DNA from: an uncultured Anaerosacchariphilus sp.
GTDB taxonomy: Bacteria; Bacillota; Clostridia; Lachnospirales; Lachnospiraceae
Length of the DNA stretch: 6,031 nucleotides
Assembly: GCA_934373375.1 (NCBI GenBank)
Contig: CAKROP010000140.1
Coordinates: forward strand, 1-6,031
Direction of reading: 5' to 3'
The translations under genes and the position numbers were made by a program. The first letter of the stretch is position 1. The number at the start of each line of letters is the position of its first letter. Shown piece after piece: positions 5,246 through 6,031 of this stretch. Below the pieces are notes generated by a model. It searched no databases. It saw nothing but the letters and a program-made list of their open reading frames with translations, and was not told where the DNA came from.

Positions 5246-6031
5246 ATGTTTAAACGATATAGAGCAGGATTTGTAATGGGTGCGATTTTGATGGCCATGG
5301 TCGGCATGCAGGCGCAGGCAGCGCCGCTGGGGGACGGTCTTGGCGAGGGAATCGCATCCAATTTTGATCAGACCACAGACACCGAGGAGCAGACCCAGGC
5401 CACCGCGGAGGTGGTATGGACCGGCACGCCGCTGGAGGGCTATGTCAATATCGCCATCGCCAACGTGGACGACAGCCTGAACATCCGCGAGGCCGCGGAC
5501 GGCAGCAGCTCCCTAGTGGGCAAGCTTCGCAAGAACGGCGCCTGCGAGGTGCTGGGGATCGACGGCGAGTGGGCGCATATCAGATCCGGCGAGGTAGAGG
5601 GCTATGTGAAGGCCGAGTACCTGTATACCGGACAGGAAGCCATCGACCTGGCCTTTCAGCTGGGACAGACCATGGCGAAGGTGAATACAGACTCCCTGTA
5701 CGTGCGGATGGAGCCAAGCACCGACGCGGATTACTGGACCAAGGTTCCGGCAGGCGAGGAGCTTCAGGTTATCGAGGATATGGGCGACTGGATCAAGGTC
5801 GATATCGACGGCGAGGACGGCTATGTGGCGTCGGAATACGTGGATGTGAAGAGCGAGCTGGACACAGCCCTGACTCTGTCCGAAGCGCTGTACGGCGAAG
5901 GCGTCACCGACGTGCGCATTTCTATCTGTGATTTCGCCAAGCAGTACGTGGGTAACCGCTACGTGTGGGGCGGCACCAGCCTGACCAAGGGCGCGGACTG
6001 CTCCGGCTTTACTCTGGCCGTATACCGGAAC
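5246..6031 (+). CDS. Secreted SH3-domain NlpC/P60 cell-wall hydrolase, N-terminal part (3' end outside window)
   Basis: NlpC/P60 enzymes are cysteine peptidases that cut peptidoglycan stem peptides, typically the D-gamma-Glu to diamino-acid bond. The 262 visible codons stay open to the window edge. Residues 1-25 are a signal peptide: a KRYR basic start, a Met-rich hydrophobic core, and probable cleavage after AQA (23-25). An acidic, Thr/Gln-rich linker follows (about 38-56). The first bacterial SH3 domain spans about 66-127 (SLNIREAADGSS, GYVKAEYL) and the second about 144-202 (SLYVRMEPS, GYVASEYV). The catalytic domain starts near 225 with ICDFAKQYVGNRYVWGG and reaches ADCSGF, where Cys252 is the expected nucleophile. 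The catalytic His and third polar residue are beyond the window. The start is firm: GGAGG at 5236-5240 lies 5 nt before the ATG. It has its own promoter-like region, separate from the upstream operon. The protein should act outside the cell on peptidoglycan; its exact bond and physiological role are not visible. Confidence 0.92.
   Translation, partial: MFKRYRAGFVMGAILMAMVGMQAQAAPLGDGLGEGIASNFDQTTDTEEQTQATAEVVWTGTPLEGYVNIAIANVDDSLNIREAADGSSSLVGKLRKNGACEVLGIDGEWAHIRSGEVEGYVKAEYLYTGQEAIDLAFQLGQTMAKVNTDSLYVRMEPSTDADYWTKVPAGEELQVIEDMGDWIKVDIDGEDGYVASEYVDVKSELDTALTLSEALYGEGVTDVRISICDFAKQYVGNRYVWGGTSLTKGADCSGFTLAVYRN

Noticed and set aside
5416..5931. 171-codon open frame in another + frame inside the wall-hydrolase gene
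   Set aside because: The product is Arg/Gly-rich, as expected from GC-rich codons read out of frame. The overlapping frame starting at 5246 has a signal peptide, two SH3 domains and the NlpC/P60 start.
4612..6031. Idea that the nuclease and the NlpC/P60 gene form a defence or secretion system
   Set aside because: The two are separated by 142 nt with a stem-loop and a separate promoter-like region. The hydrolase has a standard secreted SH3-NlpC/P60 layout, and no methylase, ATPase, toxin or immunity gene is present.

Overview
The window looks like chromosomal core-genome sequence from a Gram-positive, low-to-medium GC Firmicute, most likely class Clostridia and probably Lachnospiraceae. That assignment rests on the gene order infB-rbfA-nrnA-truB-ribF, strong AGGAGG-type ribosome binding sites, and clostridial-looking protein wording (for example the SAHTHEGI G5 region of IF2 and the LGKFEG start of RibF). 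It is inferred from family knowledge, not from a database search. All seven genes lie on the + strand.

Positions 1-4607 are a tightly packed translation/ribosome-maturation operon. It holds the C-terminal ~462 codons of initiation factor IF2 (infB, 5' end outside the window), ribosome-binding factor A (rbfA), a DHH/DHHA1 nanoRNase/pAp phosphatase (nrnA), tRNA pseudouridine-55 synthase (truB) and the bifunctional riboflavin kinase/FAD synthetase (ribF). Spacings are 24 nt, an overlap of 14 or 23 nt, 1 nt (or an 8-nt overlap) and 30 nt, which implies one transcript with translational coupling. Together these genes cover initiation, 30S maturation, clearance of short RNAs, tRNA modification and flavin cofactor supply.

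Positions 4612-5103 hold the least ordinary gene. It encodes a small protein with an N-terminal hydrophobic anchor, a very basic linker and a complete-looking Mrr-type PD-(D/E)XK nuclease domain. It starts 4 nt after ribF and so is probably the last gene of the housekeeping operon.

Positions 5104-5245 are the only sizeable intergenic region (142 nt). It contains a perfect 8-bp stem-loop, a TTGACA/TATAAG promoter-like pair, a 7-bp dyad straddling the -35 box, and several TGTAAT half-sites with an 8-bp inverted repeat between the -10 box and the ribosome binding site. This looks like a new, regulated transcription start.

Positions 5246-6031 hold the first 262 codons of a secreted cell-wall hydrolase: signal peptide, two bacterial SH3 domains, and the start of an NlpC/P60 domain including the catalytic Cys. 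The window ends inside this gene.

Most of the window is ordinary core genome. No mobile element, CRISPR array, rRNA or tRNA gene was seen, and I found no convincing new multi-gene system. The points most worth following are the membrane-anchored nuclease and the dense dyad symmetry in front of the wall-hydrolase gene.
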